Source: Pseudomonas fluorescens | GTDB taxonomy: Bacteria; Pseudomonadota; Gammaproteobacteria; Pseudomonadales; Pseudomonadaceae | Length of the DNA: 64,000 bases | Reading direction: 5' to 3' | NCBI RefSeq assembly: GCF_001648775.1 | Contig: NZ_LVEJ01000036.1 | Coordinates: forward strand, 62,001-126,000 | Shown here: piece by piece, positions 40,095 through 48,129 of the stretch | Layout: each line of letters starts with the position of its first letter | Numbering within the stretch: the stretch's first letter is position 1 | The notes under the pieces: model-generated | What the model saw: only the letters and a program-made list of their open reading frames with translations | What the model was told of the DNA's origin: nothing | Databases searched by the model: none | Translations under genes and position numbers: made by a program

Positions 40095-40865
40095 CTACAG
40101 ACTGAATCCACCATCCAGCGGAATAATATTCCCGGTCATATACGCCCCAGCCGTACTCGCCAGACTGATCGCCAGCGCCGCCATCTCTTCCTCTCGCCCC
40201 CAACGCTTCATCGGAATCAACGCCGTATCCTCAGCCAGCGCCTGCTGATCATTACCAATATGCTGCGTCATCTTGCTCGGAAAGCGTCCCGGCGCGATTA
40301 CGTTGACATTGATGTGCTGGCTCACCAGCTCCCGCGCAAGAATCCGCGACAACTGATGCAGGGCGGCCTTACTCGGCCCATAGGCATACGCCTGCTCACC
40401 AAACGAAGAAATCCCCGCCACCGAGCCAATGTTGATTATCCGCGCCGGATTCGCCGCCGAGCCGGCCTTGCGTAGCAACGGCAGAAATTGCTGAATGCAG
40501 GTGAACACCGAGGTCACGTTGAGCTGCATGACCTTTTCCCAGCCCTTCACCGGGTAGCTCTCCAGCGGCGCGCCCCAGGTGGTACCGGCGTTGTTCACCA
40601 GAATATCCAGATGCGTGAGCTGTTCGCCCAGGCGCGCGGCCAGTTCCTGCACGCCTTCTTCCGTCGCCAGATTCGCCGCCACGCCGTGGCATTTGCCCAA
40701 AGCGCTGAGTTCTTCAGCCGTTTGATGACACGCTTCGGCGTCGCGCGAGCAGACGTAGACACGGGCGCCAGCCTCGACAAAGGCTTTGGCGATCATTTTG
40801 CCGATACCACGGGTGCCGCCGGTCACCAGAGCGGTGCGGCCTTGCAGGGAAAAGTACGGGTGCAT
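40095..40865 (-). CDS. rhlG: RhlG-like short-chain dehydrogenase/3-oxoacyl reductase
   Basis: 256 residues, the length of P. aeruginosa RhlG. NADP-binding TGGTRGIG near residue 16, DILVNNAGTTWG, catalytic Ser (GSVAG) and YGPSK (Tyr-x3-Lys), and a C-terminal NIIPLDGGFSL. It reduces 3-oxoacyl substrates; RhlG was linked to rhamnolipid or polyhydroxyalkanoate precursors, and the exact role is debated. No biosynthetic partner is adjacent. Confidence 0.82.
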   Translation of the reverse strand: MHPYFSLQGRTALVTGGTRGIGKMIAKAFVEAGARVYVCSRDAEACHQTAEELSALGKCHGVAANLATEEGVQELAARLGEQLTHLDILVNNAGTTWGAPLESYPVKGWEKVMQLNVTSVFTCIQQFLPLLRKAGSAANPARIINIGSVAGISSFGEQAYAYGPSKAALHQLSRILARELVSQHINVNVIAPGRFPSKMTQHIGNDQQALAEDTALIPMKRWGREEEMAALAISLASTAGAYMTGNIIPLDGGFSL

Positions 40866-40993
40866 GGCGAGTCCTGAGTGCTAGGGATCAATACACCCTA
40901 GTCGTCAGCCGCGAAAAGCGGAGCCACTATTTTCGGAGGGAATGAACGGTCATGCGCTACGGTGGCGACCATCGGTCGCCACCGCAGAGGGGA

Positions 40994-41464
40994 TCAGGTC
41001 GGGCGAACGCGCAGGGTCAGGCCCTTGAGGAAGTTGCGCAGCAACTGGTCGCCGCACGGGCGATAGTTGGTGTGGCCGACCTTGCGGAACAATGCGCTCA
41101 GCTCAGGCTTGGACACCGGGAACTCGGCGGCCTTGAGGATCGCGTGCATGTCGTCTTCTTTCAGTTCGAAGGCCACGCGCAGTTTTTTCAGGACGATGTT
41201 GTTGGTCACCGGCACTTCGATCGGCTGCGGCGGACGGCTTTCGTCCTTGCCGCGCTTGAAGATCACCAGGCCGTCGAGGAAATGCGCGATGACTTCGTCC
41301 GGGCAGCGCACGAAACCTTCTTCGTCTTCTTCTTTCTTGTCGAGCCAGGTCAACACGTCGGCGAGTGCGACTTCCATGCCGCCGAGCTTGATGATCTCGA
41401 CAACCTTCTTGTCGCTGATGTCGAGCATGTAGCGCACGCTGCGCAATACGTCGTTATGAATCAT
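40994..41464 (-). CDS. DUF1456 protein (YehS-like)
   Basis: 156 residues with two similar halves: NDVLRSVRYMLDISDKKVVE...EEDEEGFVRCPDEVIAHFLDGL and NNIVLKKLRVAFELKEDDMH...YRPCGDQLLRNFLKGL, the tandem DUF1456 repeat of E. coli YehS. Function unknown. The ATG at 41464 is preferred because AGGATG lies eight bases before it. Confidence 0.92.
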   Translation of the reverse strand: MIHNDVLRSVRYMLDISDKKVVEIIKLGGMEVALADVLTWLDKKEEDEEGFVRCPDEVIAHFLDGLVIFKRGKDESRPPQPIEVPVTNNIVLKKLRVAFELKEDDMHAILKAAEFPVSKPELSALFRKVGHTNYRPCGDQLLRNFLKGLTLRVRPT

Positions 41465-41536
41465 GTGAGTCATCCTGATAAGCGTTGTGGGCAGCACGCG
41501 GGCGTGCTGCCGGAATGTGTGGCGGCAGTGGAAGTC

Positions 41537-42247
41537 TTAGAACTTCTCTTTGCCGGACAGGTAGCGCCATTGGCCGACCGGGACTTTGCCGATCGAGACG
41601 CCGCCGATGCGGATGCGGCGGATGCCGATGACCTTCAGGCCGACCGCTTCGCAGAACTGGGCGATGATCCCCGGCTGCGGGTTTTTCATGGCGAAGCGCA
41701 GACGGTTTTCGTTCTGCCAGCTGGCCTTGACCGGCGGCAGCTCCTTGCCCTTGTGCGTCAGGCCGTGCTGCAAACGGTTGAGGCCGTGGGCGACCATGTC
41801 ACCTTCGACTTCGACCACGTATTCCTGCTCGATCTTCGCGGCGTCGGCGGTGAGCTTGCGCAGGATTTTCCAGTCCTGGGTAAACACCAGCAGACCGCTG
41901 GCCTTGGCTTGCAGGTCTGCGCTGGCGGTCAGGCGCAGGAAGTGCCCGCGCAACGGGCGCTTGCTGTAGCGGTGTTCTTCGCTGAGGGTTTCGGCGCTGA
42001 GCGACTGCATGGCGGTCTCGACGTCCATACCGGCAGGCGCGTTCAGCAGGATGGTCACCGGCTCCGGCGCAGTGGCCTTGGCGTCCTTGTCGAGCTCGAC
42101 CTTCTGCTCGCCGACCTTGAATTGCGGCTCGTCAATCACTTCGCCGTCCACGGTGACCCAGCCGCCCTCGATGAACAGCTCGGCCTCCCGGCGGGAGCAA
42201 CCGACCAGTTCGATGAGGCGTTTGGAGAGGCGAATCGGGTCAGTCAT
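41537..42247 (-). CDS. RsuA/RluB-type pseudouridine synthase with an altered catalytic motif
   Basis: 236 residues: an N-terminal S4 RNA-binding domain (RLSKRLIELVGCSRREAELF...GWVTVDGEV) and a pseudouridine synthase domain. The usual G-R-L-D-x2-T-x-G-L is here SADLQAKASGLLVFTQD: the Asp is kept but Gly-Arg-Leu before it is not, as in a divergent branch related to RluF. RRIRIGGVSIGKVPVGQWRYL is the conserved end. Substrate cannot be assigned. Confidence 0.85.
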   Translation of the reverse strand: MTDPIRLSKRLIELVGCSRREAELFIEGGWVTVDGEVIDEPQFKVGEQKVELDKDAKATAPEPVTILLNAPAGMDVETAMQSLSAETLSEEHRYSKRPLRGHFLRLTASADLQAKASGLLVFTQDWKILRKLTADAAKIEQEYVVEVEGDMVAHGLNRLQHGLTHKGKELPPVKASWQNENRLRFAMKNPQPGIIAQFCEAVGLKVIGIRRIRIGGVSIGKVPVGQWRYLSGKEKF

Positions 42248-42333
42248 GACAGGGCCGTAACAAAAAAGGGGTGGGCATTGTACCTGTGTGGCGCCGGTTA
42301 AGCCCGGTTCCATTTACAGGCGCTGAATTCAAT

Positions 42334-42421
42334 GTGGGAGCGAGCTTGCTCGCGAAGGCGTCCTGTCAGTCTATATGTGCAGTGACGGGTACACCGCATT
42401 CGCGAGCAAGCTCGCTCCCAC
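42334..42421. repeat. REP element pair
   Basis: GTGGGAGCGAGCTTGCTCGCGAAGGCG ... CGCGAGCAAGCTCGCTCCCAC, between two minus-strand genes. Confidence 0.94.
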
Positions 42422-42438
42422 AGGAGTTCCATGGTGTG

Positions 42439-42912
42439 TCAGCCGTTGCCTGAGCGTTGCTGATTTTGTCGCAGGCGCATGTGCAGCAACGGATACGGCT
42501 GGCCCATGCCATCGACCTCCGAGCGGCCGATCACTTCAAAACCCTGCTTGAAGTAAAACCCTAGCGCCTGCGGGTTCTGTTCGTTGACGTCGAGTTCATC
42601 AGCATTCAGATGCTGCATCGCGTAGTTCAGCAGCTTCTTGCCCAACCCTTGGCCGCGATGGTCAGGATCGATGAACAGCATTTCAATCTTGCCCGCCGCA
42701 ACCCCGGCAAACCCGGTGATGCGCTGGTCGGCGTCCTTGGTGCAGATCAACATCACCGCATCCAGATAGCGGGTGAGCACCAGATTGCGCAGCAGTTCGA
42801 TGTAGCTCTCCGGCAGAAAATCATGGGTCGCGCGGACCGAGGCCTCCCAGACCCGGGTCAGTTCCTGATAATCGCTGAGTTTCGGTGTGTGGATGACCGA
42901 ATGGTGACGCAT
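42439..42912 (-). CDS. GNAT N-acetyltransferase (YjaB-like)
   Basis: 157 residues. EMLFIDPDHRGQGLGKKLLN is the acetyl-CoA-binding GNAT motif A; WEASVRATHDFLPE, DVNEQNPQALGFYFKQGFEV and RSEVDGMGQPYPLLHM match the YjaB group. Substrate unknown. Confidence 0.92.
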   Translation of the reverse strand: MRHHSVIHTPKLSDYQELTRVWEASVRATHDFLPESYIELLRNLVLTRYLDAVMLICTKDADQRITGFAGVAAGKIEMLFIDPDHRGQGLGKKLLNYAMQHLNADELDVNEQNPQALGFYFKQGFEVIGRSEVDGMGQPYPLLHMRLRQNQQRSGNG

Positions 42913-42968
42913 GCCCGTCTGCCTCTTGTCCGTTTCAAGGGAGTCCGTCCCCCGCTAAACGATAGCCG

Positions 42969-43012
42969 TAAAAAAGCCCCGCATCTCGTAAAAAGAGCGG
43001 GGCTTTTCTGTA
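42969..43012 (-). terminator. terminator-like hairpin upstream of the GNAT gene
   Basis: AAAAAAGCCCCGC...GCGGGGCTTTTC, T/A runs on both sides, so it could end transcription entering from either direction. Confidence 0.7.
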
Positions 43013-43053
43013 TTTTTTTGCGGTGTCTGGCTGGCTATTTCTGTCGCCAGCAA

Positions 43054-43334
43054 GAACGCTCCCCCTCACCCCAACCCTCTCCCCCAAGGGGGCGAGGGGG
43101 AAGGGAGCAGATCTTCGTGCCGTTCAAAACCTGAGCCCGACTCGAATCGTTCAGGTCGGTGCAGCAGGCGAAAACACCTCGATCAGTCCCTCTCTCCCAA
43201 GGGGGCGAGGGGGGAGGGAGCAGATCTTCATGCTGTTCAAACCTGAGTTCAACCGGATAGCTCAGGTCGATGTACCTCGAAAGAACAACACGGTCAGCTC
43301 CCTCTCCCTCTGGGAGAGGGCTGGGGTGAGGGGC
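43054..43334. repeat. cluster of CCCTCTCCC-type palindromic repeats, partly duplicated in tandem
   Basis: Three related units: about 43061-43110 (CTCACCCCAACCCTCTCCCC then AAGGGGGCGAGGGGG), 43184-43222, and 43299-43334 (CCCTCTCCCTCTGGGAGAGG). The stretch GGGAGCAGATCTTC followed by GTTCAAA and CCTGAG occurs twice, about 110 bases apart. This fills the 436-base interval between the acetyltransferase gene and rimO; no gene is visible in it. Confidence 0.75.
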
Positions 43335-43348
43335 TTTTGACCTTCAGA

Positions 43349-44686
43349 TCAGATCTGCTCAGCCCACAGGTCGTATTCGTCAGCGTCAGTCACCTTGCAC
43401 CAGACCTTGTCACCCGGCTTCAAATTGCTGCCGTTATCAATAAACACATTGCCATCGATTTCCGGGGCATCGAAGAAGCAGCGGCCGACCGCCCCTTGCT
43501 CATCAACTTCGTCCACCAGCACTTCGATCTCACGGCCAATGCGCATTTGCAGACGTGCCGAGCTGATTGCTTGCTGGTGCGCCATAAAGCGATCCCAACG
43601 ATCCTGCTTGACGTCGTCCGGTACGATCTCCAGATCCAGATCATTGGCCGGAGCGCCTTCAACTGGCGAGTACTGGAAGCAGCCCACGCGGTCGAGCTGC
43701 GCTTCGGTCAGCCAGTTGAGCAGGTACTGGAAGTCTTCTTCGGTTTCGCCCGGGAAGCCGACGATGAAGGTCGAACGGATGATCAGATCCGGGCAGATTT
43801 CGCGCCAGTTCTTGATCCGCGCCAGGGTCTTGTCTTCGAAGGCCGGGCGTTTCATCGACTTCAACACTTTCGGGCTGGCGTGCTGGAACGGGATGTCCAG
43901 GTACGGCAGGATCTTGCCGGCGGCCATCAACGGAATCAGCTCGTCAACGTGCGGGTACGGGTAAACGTAGTGCAGACGGACCCAGACGCCGAGGGTGCTC
44001 AGCGCTTCACACAGTTCGGTCATGCGGGTTTTCACCGGCGCGCCGTTCCAGAAGCCGGTGCGGTATTTCACGTCAACGCCATAGGCGCTGGTGTCTTGCG
44101 AAATCACCAGCAACTCTTTAACGCCGGATTTGACCAGACGCTGAGCTTCGTCCAATACGTCACCGACCGGACGGCTGACCAGTTTGCCGCGCATCGACGG
44201 GATGATGCAGAACGAGCAGCTGTGGTTGCAGCCTTCGGAAATCTTCAGGTACGCGTAGTGGCGCGGTGTCAGCTTGATGCCTTGCGGCGGCACCAAGTCG
44301 ATCAGCGGGTTGTGATCTTTACGCGGCGGCACCACTTCGTGCACGGCGTTGACCACTTGCTCGTACTGCTGCGGACCGGTCACGGCCAGCACGCTCGGGT
44401 GCACGTTGCGGATGTTGCCTTCTTCCACGCCCATGCAACCGGTGACGATCACCTTGCCGTTTTCCTTGATCGCCTCGCCGATCACTTCCAGCGACTCAGC
44501 CTTGGCCGAATCGATGAAACCGCAGGTGTTGACCACGACCACGTCGGCGTCCTGATAGGTGGACACCACGTCATAGCCTTCCATGCGCAGCTGGGTCAGG
44601 ATGCGCTCGGAGTCGACCAGTGCTTTCGGGCAACCCAGAGATACAAAGCCAACCTTTGGATTGGCCGGCGCAGGAGTGGTGGACAT
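43349..44686 (-). CDS. rimO: ribosomal protein S12 methylthiotransferase RimO
   Basis: 445 residues. First iron-sulfur cluster cysteines at about 19, 55 and 84; radical-SAM motif GCNHSCSFCIIP (Cys153, 157, 160); C-terminal TRAM domain (VEVLVDEVDEQGAVGRCFFD). It adds a methylthio group to Asp89 of ribosomal protein S12. A 451-residue open frame on the opposite strand is a codon-bias shadow. Confidence 0.97.
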   Translation of the reverse strand: MSTTPAPANPKVGFVSLGCPKALVDSERILTQLRMEGYDVVSTYQDADVVVVNTCGFIDSAKAESLEVIGEAIKENGKVIVTGCMGVEEGNIRNVHPSVLAVTGPQQYEQVVNAVHEVVPPRKDHNPLIDLVPPQGIKLTPRHYAYLKISEGCNHSCSFCIIPSMRGKLVSRPVGDVLDEAQRLVKSGVKELLVISQDTSAYGVDVKYRTGFWNGAPVKTRMTELCEALSTLGVWVRLHYVYPYPHVDELIPLMAAGKILPYLDIPFQHASPKVLKSMKRPAFEDKTLARIKNWREICPDLIIRSTFIVGFPGETEEDFQYLLNWLTEAQLDRVGCFQYSPVEGAPANDLDLEIVPDDVKQDRWDRFMAHQQAISSARLQMRIGREIEVLVDEVDEQGAVGRCFFDAPEIDGNVFIDNGSNLKPGDKVWCKVTDADEYDLWAEQI

Positions 44687-44976
44687 GTCTAACCTCGGTA
44701 TTTTGTGACATCGCTTTCTTGATGCGAAAGCCGACGGACGGGCGCTTAAGGTGCGCCTCTGATCAAAAAGTGCGCAATTCTAGCGGCGGGCAACGCACTT
44801 GACCAGCTTTATGCAGGGAAATACGACGAGTGCTGCGCTATGCTTCGCGCCGTTGAGCTTTACCAATTTTTTACAGTCAACAAAACGTCTGTAACAACAG
44901 GTAAAACAGCGCATGCTGCACCACAAAGCATAGTGCTTCATTCAAAGAAGCCGGTTCTGAGAAGTAGGAGTGTTGG

Positions 44977-46878
44977 ATGGGTCAGGCAAGTAGTCATGCG
45001 GCAGGCGCCGAGGGTTCGGCCTCCAGGCCGCTGAGTATGCTGGTCGCGGCGGTCGGGGTAGTTTACGGCGACATCGGCACGAGCCCGTTGTACACCCTCA
45101 AAGAAGTGTTTTCCGGCGGTTACGGCGTACCGGTCAACCACGATGGCGTGCTGGGCATACTGTCGTTGATCTTCTGGTCGCTGATCTGGGTCGTGTCGAT
45201 CAAATACATGATGTTCGTGCTGCGCGCCGATAACCAGGGCGAGGGCGGCATCATGGCGCTCACCGCACTGGCCCGTCGCGCGGCAGGGCATCGCAAGAAA
45301 CTGCGCTCGTTGCTGGTGGTGTGCGGACTGATCGGCGCGGCGCTGTTTTATGGCGACAGCATGATCACCCCGGCGATTTCCGTGTTGTCGGCGATTGAAG
45401 GTCTGGGGCTGGCATTCGATGGCATCGACCATTGGGTGGTGCCGCTGTCGCTGGTGGTGCTGGTCGGGTTGTTCCTGATCCAGAGCCACGGTACGGCGCG
45501 GATCGGCATTCTGTTCGGGCCGATCATGGTCACCTGGTTCCTCGTCCTCGGCGCCCTCGGTGTGTATGGCATCAGCCACGCGCCAGAAGTGCTGCATGCG
45601 ATGAACCCGCTATGGGCCGTGCGTTTCTTCACGGTGCACCCAGGCATGGGCGTGGCGATCCTCGGCGCTGTGGTGCTGGCGCTGACCGGTGCCGAAGCGC
45701 TGTACGCCGACATGGGCCACTTCGGTCGCAAGCCGATTGCCCGTGCGTGGTTCATCCTGGTGTTGCCGGCGCTGGTGCTCAATTACTTCGGGCAGGGCGC
45801 TTTGTTGCTGGAAAACCCGGAAGCGGCGCGTAACCCGTTCTATCTGCTGGCACCGAGCTGGGCGCTGATTCCACTGGTCGGTCTGTCGACGCTGGCCACG
45901 GTGATTGCCTCGCAAGCGGTGATTTCCGGTGCATTCTCCCTGACCCGTCAGGCGATTCAGCTCGGTTACATCCCGCGCATGTACATCCAGCACACCTCCA
46001 GCGATGAGCAGGGCCAGATCTACATTGGCGCGGTGAACTGGGCGCTGATGGTCGGCGTGGTCCTGTTGGTGCTCGGCTTCGAGTCCTCCGGCGCACTGGC
46101 CTCGGCCTACGGCGTGGCGGTGACTGGCACCATGCTGATGACCACCATTCTGGTGTCGGCGGTGATGTTGCTGCTGTGGAAATGGCCACCGATCCTTGCG
46201 GTGCCGGTGTTGATCGGCTTCCTGCTGGTGGACGGTCTGTACTTCGCTGCCAACGTGCCGAAGATCGTTCAGGGCGGCGCCTTCCCGGTGATCGCCGGTA
46301 TCGCGCTGTTCGTGCTGATGACCACCTGGAAGCGCGGCAAGCAACTGCTGGTCGAACGCCTCGACGAAGGCGCGCTGCCGCTGCCGATCTTCATCAGCAG
46401 CATCCGCGTGCAACCGCCGCATCGGGTGCAGGGCACCGCGGTGTTCCTCACCGCGCGTTCCGACGCCGTGCCGCACGCGCTGTTGCACAACCTGCTGCAC
46501 AACCAGGTACTGCATGAGCAAGTGGTGTTGCTGACGGTGGTCTACGAAGACATCCCGCGCGTACCGCCATCACGGCGTTTCGAAGTGGAAGCGCACGGCG
46601 AGGGCTTCTTCCGGGTGATCCTGCACTTCGGCTTCACCGACGAGCCGGACGTGCCGCAAGCGCTGAAGCTGTGTCATCTGGATGATCTGGATTTCAGCCC
46701 GATGCGCACGACCTACTTCCTCAGCCGCGAAACGGTGATTGCCTCGAAACTTGAGGGGATGGCGCGTTGGCGTGAGGCGCTGTTTGCGTTCATGTTGAAA
46801 AATGCCAACGGCAATTTGCGCTTCTTCAATCTGCCGTTGAACCGGGTGATTGAGTTGGGTACGCAGGTCGAGATGTAA
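44977..46878 (+). CDS. kup: potassium uptake protein Kup
   Basis: 633 residues. VVYGDIGTSPLYTLKEVFSG is the diagnostic N-terminal motif, followed by about 12 membrane segments and a cytosolic C-terminal domain (VVYEDIPRVPPSRRFEVEAH...). Low-affinity proton-coupled K+ uptake. GTAGGAG lies seven bases before the ATG. The 290-base interval upstream shows AT-rich stretches but no element I can name. Confidence 0.96.
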   Translation: MGQASSHAAGAEGSASRPLSMLVAAVGVVYGDIGTSPLYTLKEVFSGGYGVPVNHDGVLGILSLIFWSLIWVVSIKYMMFVLRADNQGEGGIMALTALARRAAGHRKKLRSLLVVCGLIGAALFYGDSMITPAISVLSAIEGLGLAFDGIDHWVVPLSLVVLVGLFLIQSHGTARIGILFGPIMVTWFLVLGALGVYGISHAPEVLHAMNPLWAVRFFTVHPGMGVAILGAVVLALTGAEALYADMGHFGRKPIARAWFILVLPALVLNYFGQGALLLENPEAARNPFYLLAPSWALIPLVGLSTLATVIASQAVISGAFSLTRQAIQLGYIPRMYIQHTSSDEQGQIYIGAVNWALMVGVVLLVLGFESSGALASAYGVAVTGTMLMTTILVSAVMLLLWKWPPILAVPVLIGFLLVDGLYFAANVPKIVQGGAFPVIAGIALFVLMTTWKRGKQLLVERLDEGALPLPIFISSIRVQPPHRVQGTAVFLTARSDAVPHALLHNLLHNQVLHEQVVLLTVVYEDIPRVPPSRRFEVEAHGEGFFRVILHFGFTDEPDVPQALKLCHLDDLDFSPMRTTYFLSRETVIASKLEGMARWREALFAFMLKNANGNLRFFNLPLNRVIELGTQVEM

Positions 46879-46892
46879 GCTTGGCCTCAACT

Positions 46893-46934
46893 GAAAAGCC
46901 CCCGTCAGCCTTGTGGCTGGCGGGGGCTTTTTTG
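46893..46934 (+). terminator. terminator after kup
   Basis: AAAAGCCCCCGTCAGCC...GGCTGGCGGGGGCTTTTTT, a 13-bp stem with T run. Confidence 0.92.
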
Positions 46935-46972
46935 TGCCCGCACATTAACTTCAAACCCACCGCAAATCCCCT

Positions 46973-47060
46973 GTGGGAGCGAGCTTGCTCGCGAAGGCGT
47001 AGTGTCAGTCGACGAATCTTTTAACTGACCCACCGCTTTCGCGAGCAAGCTCGCTCCCAC
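46973..47060. repeat. REP element pair
   Basis: GTGGGAGCGAGCTTGCTCGCGAAGGCG ... CGCGAGCAAGCTCGCTCCCAC between kup and the DUF3077 gene. Confidence 0.94.
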
Positions 47061-47076
47061 AGGGTATTGGATGGAA

Positions 47077-47406
47077 TCAAGAGGTGCGTTCAGGTAGATC
47101 AGCTTCAGATTCAGTCTTCGTCCGCGCAGGTCGTGGGATCAGCGCTTGGATCACATCATCAATCAAGGCTTTGCCCATCACCGTCAGGTAATGCGCGGCC
47201 CAGGCATGGCGGTCGGTGTCTTTGATGAAGGCAGCGTCCTCGGCGAAGGATTTGGCGAGGGACAACAGGTCGGAGGATTGCGACAAGGCATCGATGATCG
47301 GGATGCCGGCGCGGACATTGAAGAACGCTTGATCCGAGTTGTAGAGAAAAGGGGTGAAGCCGATGGTTTTAAGATCTGATGGCGTTGACGGACTTTCTTT
47401 GCTCAT
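47077..47406 (-). CDS. DUF3077 family protein
   Basis: 109 residues starting MSKESPSTPSDLKTIGFTPF. FNVRAGIPIIDALSQSSDLL and HAWAAHYLTVMGKALIDDVI fit the DUF3077 family, common in Pseudomonas in several copies per genome and of unknown function. GGGAGC lies before the ATG. It is preceded by an unusually structured leader (see 47407-47640). Confidence 0.75.
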   Translation of the reverse strand: MSKESPSTPSDLKTIGFTPFLYNSDQAFFNVRAGIPIIDALSQSSDLLSLAKSFAEDAAFIKDTDRHAWAAHYLTVMGKALIDDVIQALIPRPARTKTESEADLPERTS

Positions 47407-47640
47407 TGTTTTGCTCCCTAAAACGAGGAGCTGCCGCATTCGTTACCACACGAATGGGTGGCAGCTGTACGCAGGGTGGTAAACCGGGAGAGCAAAGAAA
47501 CCGGCAGACCCGAAGGTCTCCCACGTACAGCTGCCATGACAGCGAATTACAGGCGTAAAAGAACGCCTGATGTCGTGATGGAGGCACTGTTGCACTTTGC
47601 CTAACCGGGTTACCACACCCGATCGCTGAATGGGTCAGCG
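47407..47640 (-). ncRNA. candidate structured leader upstream of the DUF3077 gene
   Basis: Several inverted repeats are packed here: CATTCG-N8-CGAATG (47437-47456), the 12-bp arms GGCAGCTGTACG / CGTACAGCTGCC (47460-47471 and 47524-47535), AGACC-CGAA-GGTCT inside them, CAGGCG-N8-CGCCTG (47550-47571) and CGCTGA-N5-TCAGCG (47624-47640). GTTACCACAC occurs twice (near 47452 and 47609), each followed at some distance by GAATGGGT. No coding frame fits. A structured cis-acting RNA, or a protein-binding leader, is inferred. The rest of the interval up to 47960 shows nothing I recognise. Confidence 0.45.
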
Positions 47641-47960
47641 ACGTCCGGAGAGTATCCCGCCAAAAAACAGCGCAATAGAGCGGCAGAGCGTCCAAACACG
47701 AGTTTCGGAGTTTGCCTACAAGGTCTGTGGGCGTCATCTGATATTGCGAGACCAGACGTAAACGAAACTAAACGTTGCTGGTGGTTTTGCGGGTATTGGT
47801 TCGGCGGAAGATTTGAGTGTGGAGTTGACGATTCGATAATGCCAATCAAGCAGGTGTCCACGTTTTATGGAATGTGGACACTTCGCGTTTTTAGCTTCCT
47901 GAAGAGTCAAGAGATTTACGAGTATCGGCACAAACCCCCTGAGTCCAGCGCAATTTCCCT

Positions 47961-48048
47961 GTGGGAGCGAGCCTGCTCGCGAAGGCTTAGTGTCAGTCGG
48001 CGAATCTGTTGACTGACCCGCCGCATTCGCGAGCAGGCTCGCTCCCAC
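47961..48048. repeat. REP element pair (variant with GCCTGCTC)
   Basis: GTGGGAGCGAGCCTGCTCGCG ... CGCGAGCAGGCTCGCTCCCAC; both arms carry the matching T-to-C / A-to-G change relative to the other doublets, so the pair has stayed complementary. Confidence 0.94.
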
Positions 48049-48074
48049 AGGGGATTTAAGTGGCGGCTGGAATG

Positions 48075-48114
48075 TAAAAAGCCCCCGCAACTGCGAAGTT
48101 GCGGGGGCTTTTTA
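48075..48114 (-). terminator. terminator after the virJ-like gene
   Basis: AAAAAGCCCCCGCAACT-GCGA-AGTTGCGGGGGCTTTTT, near-perfect long stem; read on the minus strand it follows the virJ-like gene. Confidence 0.9.
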
Positions 48115-48129
48115 TGGGCGTGGCTCAGA

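Noticed and set aside
40952..42301. 449-residue open frame opposite the DUF1456 and pseudouridine synthase genes
   Set aside because: Spans two well-supported minus-strand genes and the gap between them; composition is that of an antisense shadow.
43337..44692. 451-residue open frame opposite rimO
   Set aside because: It lies entirely over a certain gene and has His/Asp/Gln/Val-rich composition typical of antisense frames in high-GC DNA; no ribosome site.
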